A stretch of 64,000 nucleotides of DNA from Lytechinus variegatus (GCF_018143015.1 NC_054740.1:17839190-17903189); one strand, 5' to 3'. Counted from the first letter of the stretch, positions 11,954 through 24,612 are shown. Notes: generated by a model from the letters alone, not told the origin. Made by a program: numbers and translations.

Positions 11954-13306
11954 TGACAAAGTTCGGAACCTCGTCTGCACGGTAGACCTATAATAGGACT
12001 GCTTGATTGATTTATGCAAAGATAAAACTTAAACTCTTACGTTTTAAATTTGGCAGCACATTATATACAACTGATATTGTACGTATATTTTTGGAAAACG
12101 TAAAGAGGGATTTTAAACAACCTTAATTGCCCCTATCTGAGATAGTACGTTATTTCCGTGACTTGCCATTCGAAAATTCTATGTACTAAACGTTATGCCA
12201 CACTCGTTTGAAGAGGTTCAAGAGACATGTATTTTGATTGCGAGTGTTGTTTGTCAGGTTTTGAAATCACATGGACTTTGACATCTCTCTCTCCTTCTTT
12301 CCCCCTCTATCCCTCTCTCTACCTTTCATGTACTGACATTTTTCTCTCGATGACGTCAAACGGGGTATGATCTGTCAACTTGTTATAATTTTGTTTCATA
12401 TAATCATAACTCTTTGGAAATAAACCTCTTTTAATCAATACTTTTTTTTATTTATAAGAGACAAATTCAGTTCTTTATAAGATTTTGCTTGTCTTAATGA
12501 TCTAAATTATTACGAGTTGGCAATTGGAAATAAAAAAAAAACCTTTTGATTGTAGGAAGTTATTGTTCAAAACTTGCAGAATTGGCATTAGACTTATATT
12601 AGTCTGCTTGTTTCCATGTCATTAAATTTTGGGGCCAATATAACTGGAGTTGTCTTCTTTTAATAGTCAAACTATGTATTGTGAGGTCTTGGGGTAAGTA
12701 ATGTTTATATCATAAATCACGAGACGTTGACATTGACACGATCAGTCTAGAATTACGATGTCTCCTTGACGGTGATACTGTCGATCACCAAGATGTTTAT
12801 AGCAACTTTATATGAGGGAAGTTTGATGAGATTGGGATTTATGTACAAGGAGTATATTGAACTAGGCATATATTGCTTCGTGATTAAATCATTTTTGAAC
12901 ATACCTGTTCATTCGATCAAATTACCGATAACAGTGTAAGTATATGAGGTGGTGTTATTTCACCGACGATCCTATATGTTGTAAAGACGGGCTAGGCGAG
13001 TTTTTTTGTGTGTATGCGATATTTTACCTCCCAGCAAAATGACATCGAATTATTTACCACTTTTCTGGCACTCTAGAAGTGCATAATTTACTTCGATTAT
13101 TTTGTGGTGGTACTTGAACATGCCTGTCAAACGAGGCATTTATCATGCATGGTGATAAGGGATGATATCTAAAAACATTTGACGGGAATGGAAAAGGAGA
13201 AACTGAAAATGGTGAGGGTGCATTTGAATAGTAGCAGGAGAATAAAAGTATTGTGGAAAAAAAGAGAGGGGTGCTTTAAATAAGATAAGAAAACCCTTTT
13301 CATCTT

Positions 13307-13579
13307 CACTGTTAAAAACCCTGATTTTACAGAGAAAAAAAGAGAAGATTTTGCAGAAAGCAATAACAGAATCATTCTGTAAATTCATAAAACAGGGATT
13401 GTTAACAGAACAGGTCTGTTTAAAAAGGGGAAAAGGGTGTTTTCTTTAAGGAAATTTGTAAGGTTCCATACACCAAATACCAATATCCTGTAAGATTACG
13501 CAATCTGGTAAGATTACAGGTGTTCTCGAGACTCTGCTGCAGGACCTTCTTTTATTTTAAGGATATTTTTTTAACAGTG
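13307..13579. mobile_element. MITE with CACTGTTAAAAA termini (273 bp)
   Basis: The element begins CACTGTTAAAAACCC and ends TTTTTTTAACAGTG, an inverted repeat of about 12 bp. The interior is unrelated to the other CACT-ended elements in the window. Confidence 0.7.
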
Positions 13580-14122
13580 TATATATAAATATACTTTGTG
13601 TCTTTGGAAAATGCCAGAAATTGATTCTAAGTAAAATATTTTGCTTTTTTTAATCAACCCTTTTATTCCAGATGTTCACGATAAGAAAGATTGATTCTGT
13701 TTATCGTCAACTTTCTTTTCAGATGTTCACGACGAGAAAAATTCATCAGTAAGTTTGGCCAATACTGACGACCGCAGCCTAAATGGACACTGACAAAACA
13801 TCCAATAACATTCGAGAGAAGAGAAATACGCAAATTCTTGAAAATTAAAGGTTTGACTCTATAGCAATGTAGGCTGAAATGATTAATCAAAAATTAATCA
13901 GAAATCAAATATAGACCTACTAAGATCTGAAATGAACAGACACAGCAATCTCCAAAGGTTTACAATCTCAGAAATCGAGATAAACAAACAATCGTTGTAT
14001 TTTGTGATTCCGTTTCTGTCGAATGACCTACATCTCCCTGTACCAGTTGTGGTCAATTTATCACGAAGCTTGTCATCCTACTGAACTTGGAAAGAGATCT
14101 GGTTACTAAGGAAGCTATCAGA

Positions 14123-14166
14123 GGGTCAAAGGTCATACACAGATAACCACGGCAGGTCAAGGGTCA
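14123..14166 (+). promoter_or_regulatory. Two DR1 nuclear-receptor-type sites
   Basis: GGGTCAAAGGTCA (14123-14135) and AGGTCAAGGGTCA (14154-14166) are each two AGGTCA-like half-sites in direct repeat with one spacer base. This is the DR1 form bound by HNF4, RXR-PPAR and COUP-TF. They lie about 800 bp before the first recognised exon of M6 gene A. Two DR1s within 44 bp are unlikely by chance, but function is inferred. Confidence 0.4.
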
Positions 14167-14964
14167 GCATGGATGGGGATCCGGTGAGGCACCCTGGAGA
14201 AAAAGAGGAACAGAAAAGTGAGGATAATCAATTATTTCTAAGTATTTATAACTGCTTTCTATCAAGCTATCCTCTAAGTGTTCTATATCATCTTGTATAG
14301 CTTATAAAGTACAAAGCAAGCTTCAAGACAGTGAAAATTCTTGTATTGGGAAAAATATTCCTATCAAAATTTGTATCATTCTTCTACCTAAGTTTCTACA
14401 AATTCATCATCAATTCAAATTAGCAGAAACATTTTCAGATAGAACTACATTAATGATAAAAAAATAACAAATTGCCAGCTTAACTCAAATTTTCAGCTAT
14501 AAAAAAATTATATGTTATTTCGTATTCCAATCATGATTATGACTTAACATTTACAAATTAAAAATGAGTATGACCTAATATTTGGAGGAGCTGTTTAGGA
14601 AAAATAAAGATGATTATGAGTCCAGTCATTTGAGAAATATCTGATTAATGTAATTTTCTTTCGGAAGATTTCAAGGGTGTTTCTGTTATACCTAAATGTA
14701 ATACCTTGTTCCATCTTTCTTAGATTTTAATTCAATCTAAAGATGTGATTGGAGACCAATCTAAAATCAATTCTATTCAAGTTTTTAATGTACTTTGGGA
14801 CAGTGTCAGGAAAATGCCTGTACGCCAACAAAATGATCACAGAGTAAAAGAAAATTAAGTTAAGACTGTTTATTATCAGAGTGGTCGCGACGAAACGAGT
14901 AAATAAATATTGAGCGAACCCTTGTCGTCTAAATCATATTTTCCCGCTCTTTTTCGATATACAG

Positions 14965-15127
14965 CTTCTTGCAAAGACTGTTGTGAAAGGATTGCCTGGT
15001 CGTCGATCGTTGCCACTTTCATCACAGTGATCGGTGCCGTGTTGGTAGTCGTATGCGTAGGCTTTAATAGTCGGCTTGCTAGACCTCTATTCGCCAACAC
15101 TTATATAGAAGATGCTGTCATTACTTG
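14965..15127 (+). CDS. M6 gene A, exon with first membrane segment
   Basis: The acceptor is GATATACAG and the donor GTAAGA. The exon enters in phase 1 and leaves in phase 2, splitting a Trp codon. It encodes the CKDCC cluster, membrane segment 1 (about WSSIVATFITVIGAVLVVV) and the first extracellular loop. Confidence 0.85.
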
Positions 15128-18100
15128 GTAAGAATCACGAGATATTTCATATGAATAATAATAATGATGTAGTATGAATTGCTAACTGACTTAACTCAAT
15201 GAAAATTTAAATGAAAAAGACATATAATCTCTGCAAGGGGGTATAATATTGGCGTTACACGATATTTTGTCAAAATAAAAAAAATGTAGACGAGAGATGA
15301 ATGAATCAGAATGTAAAAGATCTTCCGCTTCAAAATGATGTCTAAAGCAGGGTTAATTTTCATAAGTTATTCATTGAAATAAATTTCCGAGTATATCAGA
15401 ACGATTAAAAAGAGATAATTGAGTAGGCAAGTTTATTAGTTGTAAACTATGGCCCGTATTCTGAACTCGGGTTTAAATCAAACCCTGGTTTAAAGTTGTG
15501 GTTTAACTATGGAGAGCCAATTAGGGTACAAATCCCTAACAGTACACATCCAATGTATTAACTCATATGACGCCCAAATTATCTGGGAATGATTACTGAA
15601 GTATTTTGATGTATTTTTCTTCATTATGAAAGCATAAGGAAACGGAGTAGTAAATATAAGAAATATATATAGGCCCACAATATAAGCAGAATTTTCGAGT
15701 TTTTGGCTCCCCATAATTTTAGACCACACTTAGACCATGGTTTAAGTTAAACCTGACTTCAGAATACGGGCCTATGTGTTTAAATGTTAAGGGAAAACAT
15801 AAGAGCGTACTTCATTTTTTTGTGACAGGTTCTCTTGGATTGAGATTGGTGCTTATGTTGGAGTAGTGATAATGGTTGCTATGGTTATTCTATTCTTTTC
15901 TTCTGGCTGCATGGCAACGGGATATCAGAACGCATCAACATGGTGTGCATTTAATAAAGCTCAAACGGGCAGGAGGCAGCTTATCGCTGTAAGATTTACT
16001 TTGACTTCTTTTTCAACTTAGTTTTCTATTAAATATGATTATAAATATATGTCTAATTATTCTCGGTGATACTTTGTCCATCCTTCCGTATTTCTGTGTC
16101 ATGGTTAAGTGGTGTTTTCTGGTGGCGCACTATTTCTCCATTATTCTTTCATCTTTTCTTAGCATCGCTCATTTCCTATCCCCTTTAATTTAAATTGAGA
16201 GAGTTAGAAAGAGAGCAGGGAAGAGAGAGAGAGAGACAGAGAAAGGGAGAGAGAGAGAAGAGGGGGCACATCAGGTAAAAGGAGAGATTGGAAGCTTGAG
16301 CATCCTTTTGTACTGATGATAATATATTTCCTCCTAGTTCCTGAATGAAAATTAACAGATTTAGATCTTAAAATGATATTCAGTGTATAGTCTTAGAATA
16401 AATCCTGTTCACATTCCGATTCATCTTTTTCCCAGTTTATGATCCTGGCGTACATAATCAACCTGGGCTGGTATGTATTCTTCTTTGGTGCATCTATTCC
16501 TACTGTCTTCTTCATGATGTTAAACAATGGAGTCTGTACCAATACAGTATTTACCGTCTCTACCTGTCTTGATCTTAGGCAGTTTGGTGAGTATGATGAA
16601 TGAGAAACATATACATATGGATTTTGATGCAATAGTTCATGTCAATATTAATGGGAATAGTGGATACTTAAATTTTTGTTTCTCACCATATGTTCACAGT
16701 ACTAGAATAGAATCAACACCTTTTTAAAAAAATGTACAGGTCCCACTTTTTCATCCCTCGATTCCAGCCATGTTGTGTTTTCCTTCAGCAAGAAATTTAC
16801 CCATATTGTGCTGCACTCAACCAAGGTGAGGTGAATGGGTACCGACGTGTAGTAATTCCTCTAATAGTTGTGAGCACCGGAATCGGTATAGAGTAGCTTA
16901 GCCGGGTAATAGGAGCGCCTTGAGCACCCAACAAGGTTGATATGCATGTATGTGCCCTATTATTAATATCACCAGTACACAGCATGAAACACCTTATAAT
17001 GGAGAGTGTAGATTTATTATCTTAACATGCAAAGGAGAGTCGGGATTGATCTGTTTTCGGTCTTTTCTTCTTCCAATATGTTAATAAAAGTACGACTTTA
17101 TTCAATCTTTTCTTAAGTCCATTTCCTGTCATCGATTCCCCTCGTTCCCCACCCATCCTAACTCTTGTCCGTATCTCAACCTTCCGTTTCTACATCAGGT
17201 CTGGCACCTCAAAGTCTTCCTGGATCAGTCAACAGCACATTAATCTGTGATCAAAACCTTCAGGCAATATGTACAAGTGTAAGTAACTGACTGAATTCAA
17301 TGTTGGGCTGGTACTTTTTAAATAAACGGTTCTAAAAATCAACATCGTTTTCCTGAGAGGGGATGGTGTGGTGAATGCAATAATTTTCCATCTTGAGATT
17401 ATGGTTATGGATCTGGATTTAAAGAGACACCGAATCCCCGCTAAAAGCAGTGCAGGGCAACATCTCATGAATTTCGTCAGCACGAGTTGTCGTTCTCAGA
17501 CAGTTACCATAGTAACAGTCCAAGATCAGTGCTTTTCAGCCAATCCAAAACGAAGGGTTTCACTGAAATAATCAGACTTGGGATTTTAGTCAGTGATGAC
17601 AAATTTAATGAAGCATTATACAAAACAGAGGTCTCTTCCATTTCCCTAGTTCATTTGTAGCTCAGCTCCTTGTCATCTCTCTCTCATTTACTTCAGTAGA
17701 TTTTACAGAACGGGCGGGCAATGATCTTCAATTATAGACCAAATATGAACACACTATTCATAAACATCACCATCGATTGGTTGTATCTACAACTTATAAG
17801 AAAGAATGTAATTTACATCAGATTGACTTTGGACGGCTCTGGGGAATAATGAATTGTTGGAATACAATCCATGCACAATATTTTTTTGTTTGCGGTGTTT
17901 GCACTTGAATGGTATATAGCAACCGACAGACATAGTTATTTTCAATCAATATATGATTTCTATCTCTCATCTTATCCCTTTTTGTTTCTCCAGAATCTCG
18001 GATCAAACTTCATCTTAGGCGTTATTGGATGTGTGCTTGTGCTGATTGGCTTAGTAAGTAATATATTCATAATATTTCGGTACTTTCCAAAAAGGGTCGG

Positions 18101-19481
18101 CCTAGGGTCTGTTCTTTTGTGGTTGATACACCTAGATGAAAGGGGGAGTGAAAGTTTTTTAAATTGATTTGTGATTGGTAAAATTTTACAACTGAAGGCC
18201 CAGTCAACCCGAGCATCCAGTTGATTTGAATAAAGAGGGAGAAAATTTTAAAACAAATGAAACACTCTTAAGTTGGATATACTCTCAAAATGATGATTAT
18301 GATTCTTTGATTTCTTCTAATCATTCAATTCATGTTATAGTTTAGATTTCATTTAGTGTGTCAGCTTAGGGAAACGTTTAATATTTCAGTTTAATTGTAC
18401 ATGTGTCCTAGGTTTTTGAAATACACTGTAGGTCAGAGGAAAGTGAAATATTTCTTTGTAGAGGATAGATCATTAATATTAATTGTGATGTTGAACACAT
18501 GTCACTATGCACATTAGTGTTTATAATTATATATGTTTTTTCAATATTCCATAGAATCACTTCTTGATGAGCATATCAGGTAACTACAACTGGTTGAGAT
18601 TACGGAAACGAAGACAAAAGATTATGTCTGGTAAGATAAACCGACGATCAGGAACGTATGATCTCAATGCTAGTCAATACACAGAGAGACAAGAGTCACA
18701 AGATTCGAATACTCATCTACGTCGAGTTAATCTACATCATGGATCATCATCTAATATATTAACATCATCCAACACTTCTATTCCAACCGTAGCAGCGCAT
18801 GTACCTCTAGCAGCGACGTCAACGTCGTCGACCTTCTCCATACCGGTAGCGACGTCGTCAAAGGCCGACCCAGCCTCGAACTCGTCTTCCATGCAGTCAT
18901 CGAAGATCTACAATCAGACGTATGGTTTCGACGATGGTGGATTCGGGCAGCACAACTCTGCGGGTACGCGCGTCACATTTGCTGATGCGAAGCCGGCATC
19001 ATCTCCGGCTCCGAGATCGAGTTCATCTTCCGCTGCTGCACAACGTTCAACGGGAGATGGTAGGAATGATCTCGGTAAATATACAGACAGGAGCTTCGAC
19101 AGTGCGAGTCGATATGATCATTTTAATCCTGCTTTTGACGAGAATTATTGGGACAGTCAGCAATGTGCTCCTCAAGAGAAAAGCACGAATGATAACTATT
19201 ACAGCAGAGGATATAATAATAAATCATCTAAAACTAATGGTAGAGCAGCAAGCTACGACCAGGGCAACTACAATCAAGGAAATTTTAACCAAGGAAATTT
19301 TAGCCAAGAAAATGCTAATCAAGGAAATTTTAATCAAGGGTTTTATAATTATGATTACGACGCGGCAGACACGGCAGGATACCAGATGACCACTATGTCG
19401 TCATACGGACAGGATAACTCACAATCATTGACTCGAAATCGTAAAGATATGGGGAATAACTTTTACGAGTATCAACTCTAG
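14965..19481 (+). CDS. M6/proteolipid (PLP/DM20/GPM6) family membrane protein, gene A; first exon missing
   Basis: This is a four-pass membrane glycoprotein of the M6/myelin proteolipid family, whose members act at the cell surface in membrane organisation and neurite or epithelial morphology. Exons are 14965-15127, 15829-15988, 16436-16586, 17199-17278, 17994-18053 and 18555-19481, giving 513 codons plus the unseen first exon. The N-terminal part is SCKDCCERIAW, like the palmitoylated LECCARC of PLP. Hydrophobic segments fall in exons 1, 2, 3 and 5-6 of this list. The second extracellular loop has four cysteines and the hallmark CLDLRQFG, as in vertebrate GPM6. The tail after the fourth membrane segment is about 300 residues of Ser/Asn/Gln-rich sequence, against a few tens in vertebrates. 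The entry acceptor is phase 1, so an upstream exon carries the ATG. Family assignment is firm; orthology to GPM6A, GPM6B or PLP1 is not resolvable. Confidence 0.88.
15451..15772. mobile_element. MITE with GGCCCGTATTCTGAA termini, intact copy
   Basis: The left end GGCCCGTATTCTGAACTC and the right end (GACTTCAGAATACGGGCC) are inverted repeats, flanked by TAT on both sides. It sits in an intron of M6 gene A. The same family, carrying a nested insertion, is at 57381-58322. Confidence 0.8.
15829..15988 (+). CDS. M6 gene A, exon with second membrane segment
   Basis: The acceptor is TTTGTGACAG and the donor GTAAGA. The exon completes the split Trp codon and ends in phase 0. At 160 bp it is exactly the length of its counterpart in gene B. 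It encodes membrane segment 2 (about YVGVVIMVAMVILFFSSGC) and the intracellular loop with NKAQTGRRQ. Confidence 0.88.
16195..16265 (+). repeat. GA-rich microsatellite in an M6 gene A intron
   Basis: The tract consists of GAGAGA and GAAA repeats of about 70 bp between two coding exons. Confidence 0.8.
16436..16586 (+). CDS. M6 gene A, exon with third membrane segment and CLDLRQFG
   Basis: The acceptor is TTTTTCCCAG and the donor GTGAGT; the exon starts in phase 0 and ends in phase 1. It encodes membrane segment 3 and the start of the large extracellular loop, with two cysteines (NGVC, STC) and the CLDLRQF signature. Confidence 0.9.
17199..17278 (+). CDS. M6 gene A, exon for the rest of the large extracellular loop
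   Basis: The acceptor is TACATCAG and the donor GTAAGT. It encodes GLAPQSLPGSVNSTLICDQN and then LQAICTS. It supplies the third and fourth loop cysteines and one N-glycosylation sequon (NST). Confidence 0.87.
17994..18053 (+). CDS. M6 gene A, exon with fourth membrane segment
   Basis: A 60-bp phase-0/phase-0 exon with acceptor TTTCTCCAG and donor GTAAGT. It encodes NLGSNFILGVIGCVLVLIGL. Length and phases equal those of gene B's exon at 25964-26023. Confidence 0.87.
18555..19481 (+). CDS. M6 gene A, last exon: long low-complexity cytoplasmic tail
   Basis: The acceptor is ATATTCCATAG. After NHFLMSISGNYNW, the equivalent of VHYLMVLSANWA in vertebrate GPM6, the exon reads a basic stretch (RLRKRRQK) and the motif RRSGTY, which gene B shares. 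A Ser/Thr/Ala-rich part and six 5-residue NQGNF-like repeats follow. The protein ends EYQL. The stop is TAG at 19479-19481. Confidence 0.9.
   Translation, partial: NHFLMSISGNYNWLRLRKRRQKIMSGKINRRSGTYDLNASQYTERQESQDSNTHLRRVNLHHGSSSNILTSSNTSIPTVAAHVPLAATSTSSTFSIPVATSSKADPASNSSSMQSSKIYNQTYGFDDGGFGQHNSAGTRVTFADAKPASSPAPRSSSSSAAAQRSTGDGRNDLGKYTDRSFDSASRYDHFNPAFDENYWDSQQCAPQEKSTNDNYYSRGYNNKSSKTNGRAASYDQGNYNQGNFNQGNFSQENANQGNFNQGFYNYDYDAADTAGYQMTTMSSYGQDNSQSLTRNRKDMGNNFYEYQL
19260..19340 (+). repeat. 15-bp coding minisatellite (QGNFN repeats)
   Basis: Six consecutive 15-bp units, each starting CAAGGAAATTTTAA or a variant, keep the reading frame and encode QGN(F/Y)N-like pentapeptides in the tail of M6 gene A. 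The fourth unit (QENAN) is the most diverged. Confidence 0.9.
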
Positions 19482-19583
19482 TGGCTGATTACCGAATGTT
19501 ATAATTGTATTATTATTTTTAAAGAAATCATCTGTTTCGGAGAATGACAGTTAATGAAAGAAGACTTAAGCCAGAAAAATTGG

Positions 19584-19589
19584 AATAAA
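19584..19589 (+). terminator. Poly(A) signal of M6 gene A
   Basis: AATAAA occurs 103 nt after the stop codon. Confidence 0.5.
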
Positions 19590-19796
19590 ACTAGACAATA
19601 AGTGTTTAAAAAAATTATTAGCGTATTTTGAAGCAAAATGTTTCTAAGGAAGCTTAAAAATGCCACAACCTGACGAGATGACTAGATAATTTATTTTGCA
19701 ATGTCGACATAATAATGTTATTAGTCGACTTATGAAAAGTTGGATGTCAACATGGCGAGATAATGTAACTCGTCATCTCGACAAGTCGATGGCACC

Positions 19797-20346
19797 TTAA
19801 AGGGGAATGAAACCTTCGGAATAAGTAGGCTTGTGTCGAAACAGAAAAATTAAAGAAACAGATCAACAAAAGTTTGAGAAAAATCGGACAAACAATGAGA
19901 AAGTTATGAGTATTTGAATATTGCAAAATCACATGTGGGCAACGTTCCCTTTGATGGACTATGAAATACCCCCAAACATGCCAAATGTCTCTTTTTGCTT
20001 TTTCTTAAGGTGATACAAACTCTTTATCCATGATGTATTCTTTAAAAATCTGTATCACATGCCCTCCTATAGAAAGAACACATGGTCTACTGATAGATAT
20101 GATAAAAGAAGTAATTTAAGTGAAATATACACTAAAGTAATAGGGAGAGTTGTTCACAAGTGACATCACACATCCTTGTCGCATTGCCAATGAGAGGATC
20201 TCCATAGCATTAGTGATTGCAATGTTGAAATGCTCATAACCTTCTTATTATTTGTCAGATTTTTCTCAAACTTTCGTTAATCGGTTTCTTTGATTTATCT
20301 GTTTTCTCACCAGTTAACTTGTTCTAAAGGTTTCATTCTCCTTTAA
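19797..20346. mobile_element. TTAA-flanked MITE, 550 bp
   Basis: The element opens TTAAAGGGGAATGAAACCTT and closes AAGGTTTCATTCTCCTTTAA, almost perfect inverted repeats. It is the same family as the copy at 46015. Confidence 0.85.
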
Positions 20347-20517
20347 AGTTTCCGTATAAGTATATGCCCTATGCCCAAGGTCAAGTCTTGACTCAAAATA
20401 ATTATCGTGAAGGGGGGGGGGTCATATACACTCAGGCAACCTGCTCATTATACGAATACCATGATGTCATATTGCATAGTGTTGTTGAATAAATTCACCA
20501 TATTTTAATGTTTCCTT

Positions 20518-20710
20518 CACTCTAAAAACAAATCAGTCAAAAATGACAAGGGTGCAACTGTTATTCTAGTCATATTTGACTATTTTCTAGTCGTATTGTA
20601 CTAGAACATAGTTATTTCTGACTAGAATATGTCAGAAATGTGACAAGACATATCAGTTGCACCCAGCTGACTACTGGTCTAGTCAATTTGACTTATTTGT
20701 TTTAAGAGTG
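20518..20710. mobile_element. MITE with CACTCTAAAAACAAAT termini (193 bp)
   Basis: The left end CACTCTAAAAACAAAT and the right end ATTTGTTTTAAGAGTG are inverted repeats. The interior is itself a set of nested palindromes built on TTTGACTA and CTAGTCA, with GGGTGCAACTG and CAGTTGCACCC as inner arms. Confidence 0.8.
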
Positions 20711-23700
20711 TTCTTTTTTTTTACGGATATGAAGTTGGGAAATGGAAATTGGGGTCAACTCTTGATTTGGATTGAAATAACTATTTTCCTTTTTTCTCAA
20801 TCATCAAAATTTACATGTATGTATTTAATTCACACTGCTGCAATTTCGTTCCATTTTGTTCTATTTAAGCAGGCGTGTTCGGTTTACTGTACTGCTAGTT
20901 TTACTGTATTCATGTTTGTATATTTTTGGTGCGTTAATATGTGTATTTATAGTTACATTTAAATGAATACGTAATTCAAAATGAACTTCTACGGCCAGTT
21001 GTAGTCGATGTCTTCTTCATTTTCATGCTTCGATTCGAAAGATTATATAATCAGGTATCTCTCAATTCTTCCATTTAATTCTTAATCATAATTTGATTAT
21101 TCGGAATAAGTATTCCTCGTCTCTTTTTTCTTACTCGAAATCATTCCAAGTATTTTATCAGGAATAACATGTATTTCATTAAAACGATTGTTTTGATATT
21201 TTCCTTACCTTTTTTATCAGTGTGTAGATTTATTAACTTTCTTATTTTTATTCGCTACGATTAAAGGACGCAAAGTAAATCTTTTTTTTTCTTTATTTTG
21301 TATTATAGGAGGCTGGTCAACATACACAGAGCAATGTAAAATGTTAGTCAGGATGTATTACCGTAACTTCCGAAGGTATTATCTGCTAACATAACTTTAT
21401 TTATGTACATTTTCTTGTACGCCATTTTTAATAAATCCTTGAGAAGATACAATTTTGACGAAAGTTCAATGTTTTCCGTTACATTCATCAGTTGTTCTAT
21501 TTTTATGTAAACTAATTGGGTCTAAGAGTTTAAGGGAAATACGCATAATGGGAACAGAAAATATGTTTTGAAATCAATACCCTCTAAACTATTTGGATTG
21601 TAAAAGTAGACCAATTAAACAATCATAATAGCATAAGTACTAAAAAAAATATCTTTTATCTTATTGATTACATATTCATCCGATTATGGATCGGTCTTTA
21701 TGTGAAAAGATGCGATCAATTTTGGATGGTAAGGTGAACCTTTTCTTTTTCACCTCTCTCCGTCATTTCTTACATCCCTGCTTCTCCTCATTTCATATCT
21801 TTATGGGTATTTTTTCTACTCTTATGTCCCCTTTGCCCATTTCTTTTGTGCGTAATAACCCCCCCCCCCTTCGCTCTCTGGTTAGATAAAGGCATTGTAT
21901 TATTCTAAATTATTCAATTATGTCTCCTCCGGCTGATTCTCTCCCCTTCCCTCATCCGATCCCCTCGTTTCGTCTCTCTACCGAGTCTCCCCCTCTCCAA
22001 ATCTCTCTTTCTCACTCCCTTTAATACTCTCCCCTCCCTCTTGCTTATTCTTGCTTTCTAGTTTTTTTTTCCACCATCTCTTTCCCCTGCAAAACATATA
22101 AATTCCCCTGCTTAAATGAGACATACATTAATGTAAATAAAAAAATGGAGAAGAGTCTGTTTAGAAAGCTTTTTGATCTTTGCTTTATATTTCATTAGAA
22201 AAAAATGTCTGAAATATTACAATGTTCCGATCACCGCTAAAGACTTTGTATACCAAAATGACAAAATCAAACTTTCGAACATGAAAATTGATGTGAAGAC
22301 ACTCTATCGTATACTAGAATATATACATCCTGTCTGGTTTATATACAATAAGAACGATAAAACATTTATACCATACTTTGCACATCACAATTTTCGGTTG
22401 GTTTCACACAAAACATTTCAAAATACAGCAGCGCTTAAAAAAGTGATCTATTTAAAATTGTAAAGATAAAATACGATCTATATAGTCAAGATGAGATGAC
22501 TACATGTATGACAGCAGATAAGGGATCGCATCCAGTTGAGGTTTAAGAGTAAGACAAAATTGTGTTTAAAAAAGAAACGAAGCTTAGTATCAAAAAGAAG
22601 ATGACAATGTTTAAAAGTGTAAGAATTATCATTGGAAGAATTTTCAAAATCAAAGGAAGGCATAAAATAACTACACATAACAAGACAAATTCCTAAAGTG
22701 TATTTCATAATATGATTTTAAAAAAAATACATTTTTTAAAAATACCAAAAGCAATCAATGCAAAATATTTAGTTCATGTTACTCTGGCCCATAATTCATA
22801 CAGAGTACTACTATACCTAAACGTTCTTCTTCTTTTTTCAAACGAACTAAAGGCAAGATGAACAATTTGTGTTGTTTGTTTAATCAGGGCCTGCCACTGC
22901 GTTACTCTGCAAATGGTAATGATGGAATTTACGAGACAAAAAAATAGAGATCGAAAAGTATAATTCGCGAAGTTGTCTTGCTTGTATTCTTCATGGCATA
23001 TAGGATTTAGCATGTTCACATCTTGAAAGCTGTTTACAGCCTTATGCATGCATGGTAGAATGGTATAGGCATTTCTTGTTTAAACAATGAGCATTGCATG
23101 ACATTGGTACATTACTTGATAATGTTTCTCTTTTTTTATTATATTACTCATCATTTTCTCCCTATTCTAATAAGACCAATCTATATTATGTTAATATTAA
23201 TTCAATACAATTATACAAAATGTTTGGAATCTTTGGAATGTCCTCTGCATATGACTTAAAAATGCAGTTAAAACATTATACCGTTTCGCACTACAGAAAT
23301 GATATGACAGAAACAAACACACTGCAAAACAGGTCATTTACACAAATATTTAAGATGAAGATGAAGATTAACATCTTAGCTTTAAGCAGAAACCATGAAA
23401 GTCGGCTGGACATTCAAGCTTTAATATACAGCATTATATTATACATGTCAAGAATACTGCATTAAACATAGCGAGTGAATCATTTTCAAATTGAAAACAA
23501 CTCATACAACATTTCACATTTAGTTAAATAAGTGATAAAAAGATAAGAATCATCTCGTAAACCGACAGTCATACAGACTTAAATCAATGGTTCAGTGGAA
23601 TTGATAAGACTCCCCTTATAATTGTAAAAATTAGAAAACCTTCAATAACGATTACCTTACAAACGTTCTCGCAATGCATAGGCATTTTTGCACCGTTACC

Positions 23701-24585
23701 TTAAACATAATTATGTACATTAACTAATAACCTTTTCTCTCTTCAAATCAATAAATATTATACTTAATGAATACATCACAATGACATAATATCCTTGATG
23801 AATTAGGAGAATACCTGTAAAATGGATCATAAAGTCTATTCCCGTTGGGAGAGAGAATAAATTTTAAGTTAAATTATTAAGGAAATATTTGCGTATCAAT
23901 ATGTTTGGCAATGTTCATGTCTCAATGAATTAGGCACTTGACATTAACTAAAACAAATAAGGTATAATATAATGAAATTCTTTCCCTGGACTCTAATGAA
24001 ACTTGAACATGATATTAAAGTCAGAAGAAAGACAATTGATAGCTATCGTGTCGCAACGTCCTGAATTTGATATGGACAAATCACGTCACTGCTAGCATTA
24101 CACTATATTGTTTATTTACAACTGCAGACGTTTGAATTATCATCTCGAGTAAAAACCATTGTCAATGATAAAAGCAGTTCATGAAATATGTCAAAATTAC
24201 AATGTGAAATCATTATTAAACTGCCATGAAGTAAGACAGATTTCAAGGTATCTTTCTCATCAATATGTAATTATTTGCAACAATATTAAACATGTTTACA
24301 TCAAACTAATTGTTGAAAATCACAAACGACAATGTGAAAGTAGAGACAAAATGTTGCACATAACTACACAACTACATCTTAATAAAATGTGGTATGAAAA
24401 TTACTTTTTTTCCGAATTAAAAAAGAGGGATTGCTCATGGTATGCAGATAGTCATGGTGTCAGAGGTACTGAAATTCATCCTTGAATAGAACTATATAGC
24501 TCCACCACAAGAAGAGATAACTTGGCGACCAATCTAAACTTACATACCAGAACCTTCCCGTAACCTGCAGCTTAACATTTAAATG

Positions 24586-24591
24586 TTTATT
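24586..24591 (-). terminator. Possible poly(A) signal of M6 gene B
   Basis: AATAAA on the - strand lies only 22 nt past the stop codon. That is unusually close, so a more distal signal may be the one used. Confidence 0.25.
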
Positions 24592-24612
24592 TGTTCAAGG
24601 AATTCAACTGAA

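Larger units (their letters stand above)
3607..14964. other. Intergenic region between the sulfotransferase and M6 gene A
   Basis: No coding exon is supported in these 11 kb. The stretch holds the repeats and mobile elements listed separately, with unremarkable AT-rich sequence between them (for example 7600-9130 and 11954-13306). The missing first exon of M6 gene A probably lies somewhere in it. Confidence 0.5.
19590..24585. other. Intergenic region between the two convergent M6 genes
   Basis: The two M6 genes point at each other across this 5 kb. It contains a TTAA-type MITE, a CACT-ended MITE and a C/T-rich stretch (about 21720-22090). Open frames here are short, AT-rich and without recognisable domains. 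Confidence 0.5.

Noticed and set aside
12673-12692. ATG followed by a GTAAGT donor, another first-exon candidate for M6 gene A
   Set aside because: It ends in phase 2, which does not match the phase-1 acceptor.
14169-14183. ATGGATGGGGATCCG followed by GTGAGG as first exon of M6 gene A
   Set aside because: The phase is wrong: it ends in phase 0, while the acceptor at 14965 needs phase 1. In the frame that would fit, an in-frame stop precedes the donor without any ATG.
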